A stretch of DNA of 38,478 nt. It comes from an uncultured Eggerthellaceae bacterium (GTDB lineage: Bacteria > Actinomycetota > Coriobacteriia > Coriobacteriales > Eggerthellaceae). Position numbers and translations under genes: made by a program. A model generated the notes under the pieces. It was given only the letters and a program-made list of their open reading frames with translations. It ran no database searches and was not told the DNA's origin. Numbering within the stretch: the first letter of the stretch is position 1; the number at the start of each line of letters is the position of its first letter. This document shows, in pieces, positions 22,528 through 30,455 of the stretch. Where the stretch lies: assembly GCA_947565185.1 (NCBI GenBank), contig CANODU010000009.1, forward strand, positions 1 through 38,478. The letters run 5' to 3'.

Positions 22528-23688
22528 TTATCGCCCATCGCGCGCGCAAGCCTCGACGGCTCTTGCCACCGTCGGTGCCACGCGCGGGTCGAACGGATCG
22601 GGCATCACGAAGTCAGCTGAGAGCTCCTCATCGCTCACGAGCCCCGCCAAAGCACGAGCAGCCTCGAGCTTCATGGCATCTGTGATGCGCTCGGCACGAG
22701 CAGCCAGCGCACCCTTGAAGATGCCTGGGAATGCGATCACGTTGTTGATCTGGTTCGGGAAGTCAGAGCGACCCGTGCCCACGACCGCAGCACCTGCCTC
22801 CTTCGCCTCATCGGGGTAGATCTCAGGAACCGGATTGGCCATGGCGAACACGATGACGTCATCTGCCATGGAATGCACCATAGCGGGCGTGACCACGCCC
22901 GGAGCCGACACACCCACCAGGATATCTGCGCCCACGAGCGCATCCGCCAGGGTGCCCGACATATCTTCTGCATTCGTGAGATCTAGCATGGCGCGCTGCG
23001 CATCGTTCATCTGCGCTTGCCCCGAATGCAAGATGCCCCACCGATCGCACATCACGATGTTCGCGAATCCATAAGCGTGCAGCAGCCTGGCGATGGCGAT
23101 GCCAGCTGCGCCCGCGCCATTCATGACCACGCGCGCCTCTTCTGGACGCTTGCCTACATATTTGGTGGCATTGATCAGCGCTGAGAGCACCACGATGGCC
23201 GTGCCATGCTGATCGTCATGGAACACGGGGATATCCAATAGGTCATTCAGACGAGCTTCGACTTCGAAGCAGCGAGGTGCCGAGATGTCCTCCAGATTGA
23301 TGCCGCCGAAGACCGGAGCCAGCTTCACGCACGCATCCACGATCTCATCCACATCTTGCGTATCCAAGCAGATGGGAAACGCATTCACGCCGGCGAAGCG
23401 CTTGAACAGCGCGCATTTGCCTTCCATGACGGGCAGCGCCGCCAGAGGCCCGATGTTGCCCAGGCCAAGCACCGCGCTGCCATCGGTCACCACAGCAACC
23501 GTGTTCGCCTTCATGGTGAGGTCATAGGCGCTCTCTGGGTCCTTCGCTATCGCAAGGCACGGCTCTGCAACGCCCGGCGTATAGGCGATGGCCAGATCAT
23601 GGCGCGTTGCAAGATCCATCTTCGGGAGGATATCGAGCTTGCCGCCCCAGGCGCGGTGGCTTGCGAGCGCCTCTTCTTGTATGGACAT
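22528..23688 (-). CDS. malic enzyme (oxidative decarboxylating)
   Basis: This 386-residue enzyme converts malate to pyruvate, CO2 and NAD(P)H. It is the short type without a phosphotransacetylase tail. Family segments are IAYTPGVAEPCL, KANTVAVVTDGSAVLGLGNIGP, FHDDQHGTAIV (metal-binding), the NAD(P) loop NGAGAAGIAIARLL and RSDFPNQINNVIAFPGIFKGAL. The ATG at 23688 follows GAGGG. It heads the minus-strand train tmk-holB-ricT and is divergent from fumarase, so the adjacent genes cover fumarate to pyruvate. Coenzyme preference (NAD or NADP) cannot be read with confidence. Confidence 0.94.
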   Translation of the reverse strand: MSIQEEALASHRAWGGKLDILPKMDLATRHDLAIAYTPGVAEPCLAIAKDPESAYDLTMKANTVAVVTDGSAVLGLGNIGPLAALPVMEGKCALFKRFAGVNAFPICLDTQDVDEIVDACVKLAPVFGGINLEDISAPRCFEVEARLNDLLDIPVFHDDQHGTAIVVLSALINATKYVGKRPEEARVVMNGAGAAGIAIARLLHAYGFANIVMCDRWGILHSGQAQMNDAQRAMLDLTNAEDMSGTLADALVGADILVGVSAPGVVTPAMVHSMADDVIVFAMANPVPEIYPDEAKEAGAAVVGTGRSDFPNQINNVIAFPGIFKGALAARAERITDAMKLEAARALAGLVSDEELSADFVMPDPFDPRVAPTVARAVEACARDGR

Positions 23689-23787
23689 GGGATCCCTCGC
23701 ATCTTCAGGTCTTCGATCATGCAGATGACATTCTATACCTTGCACTAATATATCCCTACGAGCGAAGCCAAGGAGAGGGAGCAGGGC
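23689..23787. promoter_or_regulatory. divergent promoter region of malic enzyme and fumarase
   Basis: The 99-nt gap contains ATGACA and TAATAT about 15 nt apart on the plus strand, and TATAGAAT on the minus strand. Both are AT-rich islands in GC-rich DNA and fit two facing promoters, but neither has a consensus -35 at the right spacing. A shared regulator site could not be identified. Confidence 0.35.
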
Positions 23788-24708
23788 ATGGCCGAATGCG
23801 TGAGCGCGCATGCTGTGGCGCAAGCCGTCTATGAGGGGATCCGCGTAGGAGCGGTCTGCCTGCGTGCTGATTGCGCGCAAGCCATCGAGAGCGCTTGGAT
23901 GCGGGCGATGAGCGAAGACGACAGCGAACGGGAAGCGCTCGTCTTGGATGATATCCGTCAGAATGCCGCGATAGCGCAGAACGCAGATGTGCCGCTTTGC
24001 CAAGATACCGGAAGCGTCTGGGTCTGCCTTGAGGCAGGAGCGGATGCGCTCATACCGGCTGATATCTTCTCAGGCGTGGATGAGGCCGTGGCTCAAGCCT
24101 ATGAGCAGGGCGGTCTGCGCATGAGCATGGTGCGCGATGCCCTCTTCGATCGCACGAACACCGGTGACAACACGCCCGCCTTCTGCGAAGTGCGCTTGAC
24201 GCAGGGACGCGGAGCCAAGCTCCATGTGATGCTCAAGGGCGGTGGCTCCGACAATGCATCGCGCCTGGTCATGCTGGCGCCCGGAGAGGGACGCGAGGGC
24301 GTGGCGCGCGTGGTGCTGGAGGCGGTGCGCGAAAAGGCCGCCAATGCGTGCCCTCCCCTCGTGGTAGGCGTGGGCGTGGGTGGCACCTTCGACAAGGTGG
24401 CAGGGCTCTCCAAACGCGCGCTCTTGCGCCCGGTGGGCTCTCCGGCTGAGAGCGCTCGGGCTGCCGCCTTCGAAGAGGAGCTCTTGGATGCCATCAACGC
24501 CACGGGCATCGGCCCTGCAGCGCTCGGCGGCACCTGCACTGCGCTTGCCGTACACCTCCTCACAGCCCCATGTCACATCGCCGCACTGCCCGTGGCCGTG
24601 AACATGGGATGCTGCGCCATGCGAACCGCAAGCTTCATCTTGATGGACGAAGAGGGGCACGTGCTGGATGAGCCGCTGCCCTGCACGCAGGAAGGAGGCG
24701 CGCGATGA
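23788..24708 (+). CDS. class I fumarate hydratase (or related dehydratase), alpha subunit
   Basis: The 306-residue product has the three cysteines expected to hold the labile [4Fe-4S] cluster: PLCQDTG, CPPLVVGVGVGGTFDK and NMGCCAMR. Class I fumarases hydrate fumarate to L-malate and are oxygen-sensitive, consistent with an anaerobe. Tartrate or mesaconate dehydratase are alternatives from the same family, but the neighbouring malic enzyme favours fumarase. The ATG follows GGGAG with a 6-nt gap. It overlaps the beta subunit by 4 nt (ATGA). Confidence 0.92.
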   Translation: MAECVSAHAVAQAVYEGIRVGAVCLRADCAQAIESAWMRAMSEDDSEREALVLDDIRQNAAIAQNADVPLCQDTGSVWVCLEAGADALIPADIFSGVDEAVAQAYEQGGLRMSMVRDALFDRTNTGDNTPAFCEVRLTQGRGAKLHVMLKGGGSDNASRLVMLAPGEGREGVARVVLEAVREKAANACPPLVVGVGVGGTFDKVAGLSKRALLRPVGSPAESARAAAFEEELLDAINATGIGPAALGGTCTALAVHLLTAPCHIAALPVAVNMGCCAMRTASFILMDEEGHVLDEPLPCTQEGGAR

Positions 24709-25250
24709 GCGAAGCTGTGGCGGTGAGGCTTCCCGAAGAGGCGTCTGTGCTCTCTTCGCTTGAAGCTGGTACGAAGGTGCTCCTGACGGGCACCATCTAC
24801 ACCATGCGCGATGCGGGCCATGCACGCTGTCTGGAATACCTGCGCAGGACAGGTGCGCTCCCCTTCGGCCTAGAGGGCCAGACGCTCTTCTATGCAGGAC
24901 CTACGCCCGCCCGCGCGGGACGTCCCTTCGGCGCCATCGGACCCACCACCGCCTCCCGCATGGACTTCGCCGCTCCCGAGCTCTACCGGGCGGGGATCGC
25001 GGCCACCATCGGCAAGGGGAAAAGATCCGCTGCGGTGAGGCAAGCCTGCAAGGAGTGCAATGCCACGTATCTCGCCTGCGTAGGGGGCATTGCGGCGCTG
25101 CTGGCAGAGCGCATCACGGATGCCCGCTGCATCGCATGGGAGGATCTGGGGACCGAAGCGCTCTACCAAGTAAGCGTGGAAGGCCTCCCCGCATTCATCG
25201 AGACAGACTCCCACGGACAGAGCCTCTATCGTCAGGTGGAATCCGCCTAG
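24705..25250 (+). CDS. class I fumarate hydratase (or related dehydratase), beta subunit
   Basis: The 181-residue product corresponds to the C-terminal half of single-chain fumarases, with LLTGTIYTMRDAGH, FYAGPTPA and GPTTASRMDFAAPEL, plus a GKGKRS substrate-binding loop. It forms the enzyme with the alpha subunit, which overlaps it. Its TAG stop (25248-25250) overlaps the TAG stop of the convergent topA in a shared CTAG, so there is no space for a terminator between them. Confidence 0.92.
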   Translation: MSEAVAVRLPEEASVLSSLEAGTKVLLTGTIYTMRDAGHARCLEYLRRTGALPFGLEGQTLFYAGPTPARAGRPFGAIGPTTASRMDFAAPELYRAGIAATIGKGKRSAAVRQACKECNATYLACVGGIAALLAERITDARCIAWEDLGTEALYQVSVEGLPAFIETDSHGQSLYRQVESA

Positions 25251-27775
25251 CTCTTCTTGCGGCCGCGCTTCGCCGGCGCCTTCTTGCGCACGCCGCTCTT
25301 GGAGCGCAAGCCTGCTTCCTTCTCTTCTTCAGCCTTCGAAGGGCAGTCGAAGTTCGGGCAGAGCTTCCAAGGACCCCGCCGCGTGGCAACGATGACCATG
25401 GGAGCGCCGCACGCTTCGCAGACGTCTTCGGTGGCGGTCAGATCCCCGTACTGAGGAAGCGGGTAGCGCGTCTGGCACTCGTCGAAATTCTCGCAAGTGA
25501 CAGAGCGCTTCAACGTCTTCGGGTTGCGCTTGGCTATCATCTTGCTGGTCTTGCCCATCTCCTTGCACACCGGGCACACACCCACGACCAGTTCGTCTTC
25601 GTGATTGGATGCGCAGTCAGGATCTATGCACATGGTGATGGGCTTCGAACGGAAGGGGGTCACCTTCACTTGCGGCATCCCACAGGTGGGACAGAGCTCT
25701 TCTAAGGCCTCCACCTTGCCCTTCGGCAGCGGATAGGTCACATCACAATCCGGCCAGCCCGCACATCCGATGAACATGGACTTCGTCTTCGCCGATGCCC
25801 TGATCTGCAAGTCCTTCCCGCACTTCGGGCAAACGCCCACATACGCATCGGCCGCAACGGCATCGGAGAGCGCCTCGCCCACCTTCTCCTTGTTGGGGAT
25901 CAGGTTCTCCAGCTCCTTTGAGAGCAGTTCGCGCGAACTGGTGACCACAGCATCCTTGCTGGTGCGTCCCTCTGCTATCTGATCCATCCCCGCTTCCAGC
26001 TCCGCAGTCATCTCAGAGTGCGTGATATGGGGCGCGAACTCATCCAGCGCCTTGATCACCGCGATGCCCAGCTGTGAAGGCTCGATGGGCTCGTTCTGGA
26101 TGTATTTCACCGTATAGAGGCGCTCGATGATGGAGTGGCGCGTAGACTTCGTGCCCAGTCCCAGCTTCTCCATCTCTTGGATGAGACGGCCCTGCGAATA
26201 GCGCGCGGGCGGCTTGGTCTGGTCTTTCGTGCACTCGGCGCCATTGAAGGCGATCTGCGCACCCGCAGCAAGCGAGGGAAGCTGCTCATCCTTCTTGAGG
26301 CCAAAAGGATAGATCTCACGATATCCAGCGCTCACGAGGACGTCGCCCTTCGCGTCGAATTCCTCTCCTGCCACTTCGATGGCCACCTTCGTGCCTTCGA
26401 TGGTGGCGCTTCCTGAGAGCGTGGCCAAGAAGCGCCGCGCGATGAGGTTGTAGAGCTTGTATTCTGGCGCGGGCAGATCATCAGGCGTAGCCGCCTTGGT
26501 GGGATAGATGGGCGGGTGGTCGGTGGTCTCCTTCTTGCCGCGCGTGGCCTTGAGCGGGCCGCCCTTCAAAAGCTTTTCGCAATAGGGAGCGTAGGCCGGA
26601 TTCTTCTTGAGCTCGCGCACCACCTCTGCCAGATCCAGCGTGGAGGGATAGACCGTATTATCCACGCGCGGATAGGAGGTGTAGCCATCCATGTAGAGGC
26701 TCTCAGCCATGCGCATGCACCGGGCAGGCGATATGCCCTCGGCAGAAGCTGCAGCCATGAGAGAGGTGGTATTGAATGGCGTGGGCGGCGCTTGGGTGCG
26801 CTTCTTCTTGTCCACGCTCTTGACCGTGCCGCACAGAGCTCCCTGGATAGCAGCCATCACGCGATCGGCCTCAGCCTGCGTCTTGAGGCGCGGAACCTTG
26901 TAGGTGGCACTGAAGGCATCAGTGCCTTCCTTGTCAGTGGGGCCGGTCTCAGCGCCCGCATCGAACGCGCCTTTGATGACCCAGAAGTCCTCAGGCACGA
27001 ACGCGTCCCTCTCGCGCTCCTTCTCCACGATCAAAGCCAGCGTGGGCGTCTGCACGCGCCCTGACGAGCGGACATTGCCGAAGCCTGCATAGCGAGCCAG
27101 GGTGAGATAGCGCGTGAGCGTCGCGCCCCAGATCAAGTCTATGTCTTGGCGCGCCTCGCCAGCCTGCGCCAGGTCCTCATCCATGGAGACCAGATTCGCG
27201 AAAGCGTGCTCTATCTCTGGCTTCGTGAACGACGAATAGCGCGCACGGAAGACCGGAGCCGTCTCGTTCACCTGACGGCAGCATGAGAGCGCGTCTGAGC
27301 CGATCAACTCTCCTTCGCGATCGAAGTCCGTAGCGATGATGAGCGTGTCGGCCTTCTTCGCCAGATTCTTGAGAGACCGGATGATCTCCTTCTCCTTCGG
27401 CAGCTTATCGATGGGAGAGAACGCCAGATACGGCAATGCGTCCATCTTCCAGCCCTTGAGGTCCACGCCGTCCTCCATGAACGGCTTCTTCTTCTTGAAA
27501 GGCGGCTTCGGAAGGCTTGAGGGTATCTTCGCCGGGATGGCTTCGCCATCAGGCGTGACGCCCACCCATCCCGTTGATTTCTTGTATCGGAGCTCTGGGG
27601 GGAAATCGGGTTCGAGTATGTGCCCACGCAGGCCGATGGTGACCCACTCTTCCCCATCCACGCTGAAGCGATAGACCGGCGTGCTGTAGACCTTATCTGA
27701 CTTCGGGCTCCCCGACGCCAGCAAGCGAGCGATCTGCTTGGCAGCATCATTCTTCTCGGTGACGACCAGTTTCAC
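25247..27775 (-). CDS. topA: type IA DNA topoisomerase I (archaeal-like), four zinc-finger tail
   Basis: TopA relaxes negative supercoils. The 842-residue product starts at GTG 27775 after AAGG/GGAGA. It has a TOPRIM domain (VTEKND with E7; DFDREGE at about 150-156), the GRVQTPTLALIV motif and the active-site Tyr at about 368 in YTSYPRVDN. The N-terminus and layout are closer to the archaeal-type TopA (TIGR01057-like) than to E. coli TopA. The C-terminus has four cysteine zinc fingers (starting CPKCG, CPTCG, CPVC and CEACG) and a lysine-rich end. It is 38 nt after the DUF1385 gene in the same direction. Placement in the archaeal-like clade is by memory of the family and needs a tree. Confidence 0.93.
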   Translation of the reverse strand: MKLVVTEKNDAAKQIARLLASGSPKSDKVYSTPVYRFSVDGEEWVTIGLRGHILEPDFPPELRYKKSTGWVGVTPDGEAIPAKIPSSLPKPPFKKKKPFMEDGVDLKGWKMDALPYLAFSPIDKLPKEKEIIRSLKNLAKKADTLIIATDFDREGELIGSDALSCCRQVNETAPVFRARYSSFTKPEIEHAFANLVSMDEDLAQAGEARQDIDLIWGATLTRYLTLARYAGFGNVRSSGRVQTPTLALIVEKERERDAFVPEDFWVIKGAFDAGAETGPTDKEGTDAFSATYKVPRLKTQAEADRVMAAIQGALCGTVKSVDKKKRTQAPPTPFNTTSLMAAASAEGISPARCMRMAESLYMDGYTSYPRVDNTVYPSTLDLAEVVRELKKNPAYAPYCEKLLKGGPLKATRGKKETTDHPPIYPTKAATPDDLPAPEYKLYNLIARRFLATLSGSATIEGTKVAIEVAGEEFDAKGDVLVSAGYREIYPFGLKKDEQLPSLAAGAQIAFNGAECTKDQTKPPARYSQGRLIQEMEKLGLGTKSTRHSIIERLYTVKYIQNEPIEPSQLGIAVIKALDEFAPHITHSEMTAELEAGMDQIAEGRTSKDAVVTSSRELLSKELENLIPNKEKVGEALSDAVAADAYVGVCPKCGKDLQIRASAKTKSMFIGCAGWPDCDVTYPLPKGKVEALEELCPTCGMPQVKVTPFRSKPITMCIDPDCASNHEDELVVGVCPVCKEMGKTSKMIAKRNPKTLKRSVTCENFDECQTRYPLPQYGDLTATEDVCEACGAPMVIVATRRGPWKLCPNFDCPSKAEEEKEAGLRSKSGVRKKAPAKRGRKKS

Positions 27776-27813
27776 GTTGCCTTGTCTCCTCTTATCCTCA
27801 AAAAGCGCGCACG

Positions 27814-29073
27814 TCAGGCCGCAGATCCTACATTGACCTCTTCCCTCTCCTCGCGCTCCAGCACCAGCTTCATAGCCGCGATGGCGCATTCGATATGCTC
27901 ATCCTCAGGCTCATTGGTGGTCAGGTATTGCATCTGCATGCCAGGCCAGAGTATCACCTTCACCAACGGATTGTCGGGGTGGCTTCCCGCCCACTTCACC
28001 GTGATCTCGTAAGAGATGCCGGCGATCACGGGCAAGAAGACGATGCGCACTGCGATGACCAAGGCCAGCTTCCAGAATCCATCTGGCACGCCAGTGGCGT
28101 CGATGAGGGCATTCACCGGTATCAGGGTGTAGATGATGATGGCCAGCACTAGAACCATGATCAAGAACGCCGTGCCACAGCGCACATGCAGCCGCGGGAA
28201 GCTCTTCGCGTTCTCAGGCGTCATGGGCAGGCAATGCTCGTAACAGTGAATGGTCTTGTGCTCTGCGCCGTGATACTGGAACATCCGCCGGATGTCTTCC
28301 ATGCGCCCGATCAGCCAGATGTAGAAGATGAATATGGCTACGCGCAGGATGCCGTCCACCACATTCCAAGCGATGACGTTCTGGTCATATTCTCCGACGA
28401 TCAGATTCGTGACAGCCGCAGGCGCCACGATGAAGAGCACCACGCCTAAGACGACGCCCATGATCATGGAGAACGTCATGACGCCCTTGCCAAGGCCGTC
28501 GCTTTCGCCCTTCTCCTTCTCAGCAGCCTCTTCTTTCGGGGCTGCCTCTGCATCTGCATGGCCCGAGGCGGCTTTCTCATCCACGCGCACGACCACCGGC
28601 TCGCCACTGTCATCGCTGGAGCATCCCGTCACCTCATATGCCTTCACGGATGCGTCTTGCGGGGAGAGCTCTTCTTCCAGCTTCTCCACCATTGCCTGCG
28701 CCTGAACCTCCACCTCCTCTTCGCCTTCTTCGTCGCCGAAAGCATGCTCAGCGGCTATCTCAAGCGCTTTGAAGCCTAACGCCAAGGATTCTATGAGAGC
28801 AGTGCAGCCGCGGATGAAGGGCCACTTCATCCACTTATGCTTGTCCTTGCCGCTGGTCAGGTCATGCTCTTCAAGGTATATGGTGCCATCAGGTTCGCGG
28901 ACAGCGACGGCCCAGTTGTATTTGCCGCGCATCATGATGCCCTCGATCAGCGCTTGACCGCCTACGTGGGTCTTGCGCTGTCCGTCTTCAGCGAAGGCGC
29001 GGGAGAGGTCCGTGCCGGAGCGCTCTGCCTTCTCTGGAACGCGTGCGGCCGGCTGGTGCGTTTGCGTGCTCAT
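27814..29073 (-). CDS. DUF1385 (YqhQ-like) membrane protein with acidic insert
   Basis: The 419-residue protein opens with the DUF1385 signature GGQALIEGIMMRGKYNWAV. An acidic, low-complexity insert lies at about 110-195. At least four membrane segments follow (about 200-225, 235-260, 305-330, 345-365), with the family motifs YHGAEHKTIHCYE and HVRCGTAFLI between them and WPGMQMQYLTT near the end. The family is widespread and of unknown function. The start at 29073 has only a weak ribosome-binding site. It lies between thyX (43 nt upstream) and topA, so the three may be one transcript. Confidence 0.85.
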   Translation of the reverse strand: MSTQTHQPAARVPEKAERSGTDLSRAFAEDGQRKTHVGGQALIEGIMMRGKYNWAVAVREPDGTIYLEEHDLTSGKDKHKWMKWPFIRGCTALIESLALGFKALEIAAEHAFGDEEGEEEVEVQAQAMVEKLEEELSPQDASVKAYEVTGCSSDDSGEPVVVRVDEKAASGHADAEAAPKEEAAEKEKGESDGLGKGVMTFSMIMGVVLGVVLFIVAPAAVTNLIVGEYDQNVIAWNVVDGILRVAIFIFYIWLIGRMEDIRRMFQYHGAEHKTIHCYEHCLPMTPENAKSFPRLHVRCGTAFLIMVLVLAIIIYTLIPVNALIDATGVPDGFWKLALVIAVRIVFLPVIAGISYEITVKWAGSHPDNPLVKVILWPGMQMQYLTTNEPEDEHIECAIAAMKLVLEREEREEVNVGSAA

Positions 29074-29116
29074 CTATAGGGATCCGATCCTCATCTGGTA
29101 GCAGTTGGGCGCGCCT

Positions 29117-29797
29117 TCAGGCACGCGTGACCTTCGGGAAAGGGTCTCCGCAGGTCATCTTGCCTTCTGGACACGATCCATGCACGCACGGTGCTCCCGC
29201 ATCCATGAAGATGAAAGGTGCTGTGGGCTGCACCAATGCCAGCATGCGAGAAGCAAGCTCCTGGATCTCCCACTGAGCGCGATGACAGCACCTGAGCTCG
29301 AAGAAATGCAGGAGCTCGCGAACGTTCATCGTGACCACGATCTTCGTCTCCGCTGCATTCGGCAGCACGAATCGCGCATCCTCAGCAGGGATGCCCGCAT
29401 CCAAGAGCTCCTGATACAGATCCGCTGCACGCTCCATGAAGGCGCCGAAGACGGCCTCTGCACGCTCATCTTTCGCAATGGTGGGAGGCGTCACGAAGGG
29501 GAAGCCGTCCTTGAACTTCACGTAACGCTGCGACTGCTGGTTGAAGCTTGCCAAGCGATGGCGCACCAGCTGGTGCGTGAGGACCCGAGAGACGCCATCT
29601 ATGGCGAAGGTGTAGCTCGCATGCTCCAACGTGGAGAAATGGCCGCTCGCCATGATGGTGGTGAGCACCGACCTCACGCGATCCTCCGGCATGGTCTCCA
29701 TCAGCTCTGCAGCCCCCACCGGCGCATAGCAAAGACGCGCAGCCGTGGCGATGGCCCGCTCAGGGTCAGGCGTATGATTCAGCAATTCGACCTGCAT
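29117..29797 (-). CDS. thyX: flavin-dependent thymidylate synthase
   Basis: ThyX makes dTMP from dUMP using FAD and methylene-tetrahydrofolate. The 226-residue product has the diagnostic ThyX motif RHRxxSxNxxSxR (R79, H80, R81, S84, R91), an EHASYTF segment and MNVRELLHFFELRC. The ATG at 29797 is preceded by an in-frame TTG at 29800; the GGAG site suits either. It ends with a Cys-rich CVHGSCPEGKMTC tail that some anaerobic relatives share. No thyA is visible in the window. Confidence 0.95.
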   Translation of the reverse strand: MQVELLNHTPDPERAIATAARLCYAPVGAAELMETMPEDRVRSVLTTIMASGHFSTLEHASYTFAIDGVSRVLTHQLVRHRLASFNQQSQRYVKFKDGFPFVTPPTIAKDERAEAVFGAFMERAADLYQELLDAGIPAEDARFVLPNAAETKIVVTMNVRELLHFFELRCCHRAQWEIQELASRMLALVQPTAPFIFMDAGAPCVHGSCPEGKMTCGDPFPKVTRA

Positions 29798-30009
29798 CAA
29801 GAGCGGTCTCCTTCTCTTGGGCTTTCTCGTACAAACGTGCGTGCTCATTTTGTCGGCATATTCTAAACCATACCGCAAAGCCAGTTGTAGGGTTTTGATG
29901 GTTTGCCGAACGCGGGGAGGATTGGTAACGAAAGCTCGACGAGGACATCGGAGAAGCGCGAAGTCGCTAGAATCTTGCGATAACCGCATACGCAACGAAA
30001 GGAAATCCG
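29798..30009. promoter_or_regulatory. divergent intergenic region between thyX and the Hpt gene
   Basis: The 212-nt gap is AT-richer than its surroundings. On the minus strand TTTAGAATATG lies about 70 nt before thyX; on the plus strand TAGAAT lies about 40 nt before the Hpt gene. Neither has a good -35. A 7-bp inverted repeat, AAACCAT (29865-29871) and ATGGTTT (29898-29904), may be an operator, but this is weak. Confidence 0.35.
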
Positions 30010-30378
30010 ATGAGCGACGATCTCTCAGCGAAGCTGGCACCATACGGCATAGACCTGCCCGATGCCATGGAACGCATGGACAACGACGAGGCGCTCTATG
30101 AGAGGCTGGCGCTGAAGTACCTCAACAACACGAACTACGTGGATCTAGTAGCTGCCATGGAAGCGCAGAACTACGATGATGCCTATACTGCAGCCCACAC
30201 GCTGAAGGGCGTCTCCGGGAACCTCTCGCTGGCTAAGCTCTATAAGGTATCTGCTGCCATATCCGACGCGCTCTACCAAGGAGAATATCAGGCAGCAGCC
30301 CAGATGATGCCTGACCTCAAAGCAGCCCATGACAAGGCGGTGGAAGGTCTGGTCAAATGGCAGGACGGAACGCTGTAG
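30010..30378 (+). CDS. orphan histidine phosphotransfer (Hpt) domain protein
   Basis: The 122-residue protein is almost entirely one Hpt domain. The phospho-accepting His is in AAHTLKGVSGNL, the canonical HxxKG sequence. It starts at an ATG with an AAAGGA site and ends at a stem-loop terminator, so it is a single-gene unit. No histidine kinase or response regulator is adjacent, so it must serve a phosphorelay encoded elsewhere or act as a shared hub. There is no membrane segment. Confidence 0.9.
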   Translation: MSDDLSAKLAPYGIDLPDAMERMDNDEALYERLALKYLNNTNYVDLVAAMEAQNYDDAYTAAHTLKGVSGNLSLAKLYKVSAAISDALYQGEYQAAAQMMPDLKAAHDKAVEGLVKWQDGTL

Positions 30379-30419
30379 AAAGCAATGCCCACCTGCACTG
30401 ACCCGCTTCCTCAGTAAGA

Positions 30420-30449
30420 AAGGGGCGCATCCACAAGGATGCGCCCCTT
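30420..30449. terminator. bidirectional terminator between Hpt and LCP genes
   Basis: A 13-bp perfect stem (30420-30432 with 30437-30449) has a 4-nt ACAA loop. It ends the Hpt gene on the plus strand (then TTCTC) and the LCP gene on the minus strand (then TTTCTTA). Confidence 0.8.
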
Positions 30450-30455
30450 CTCATA

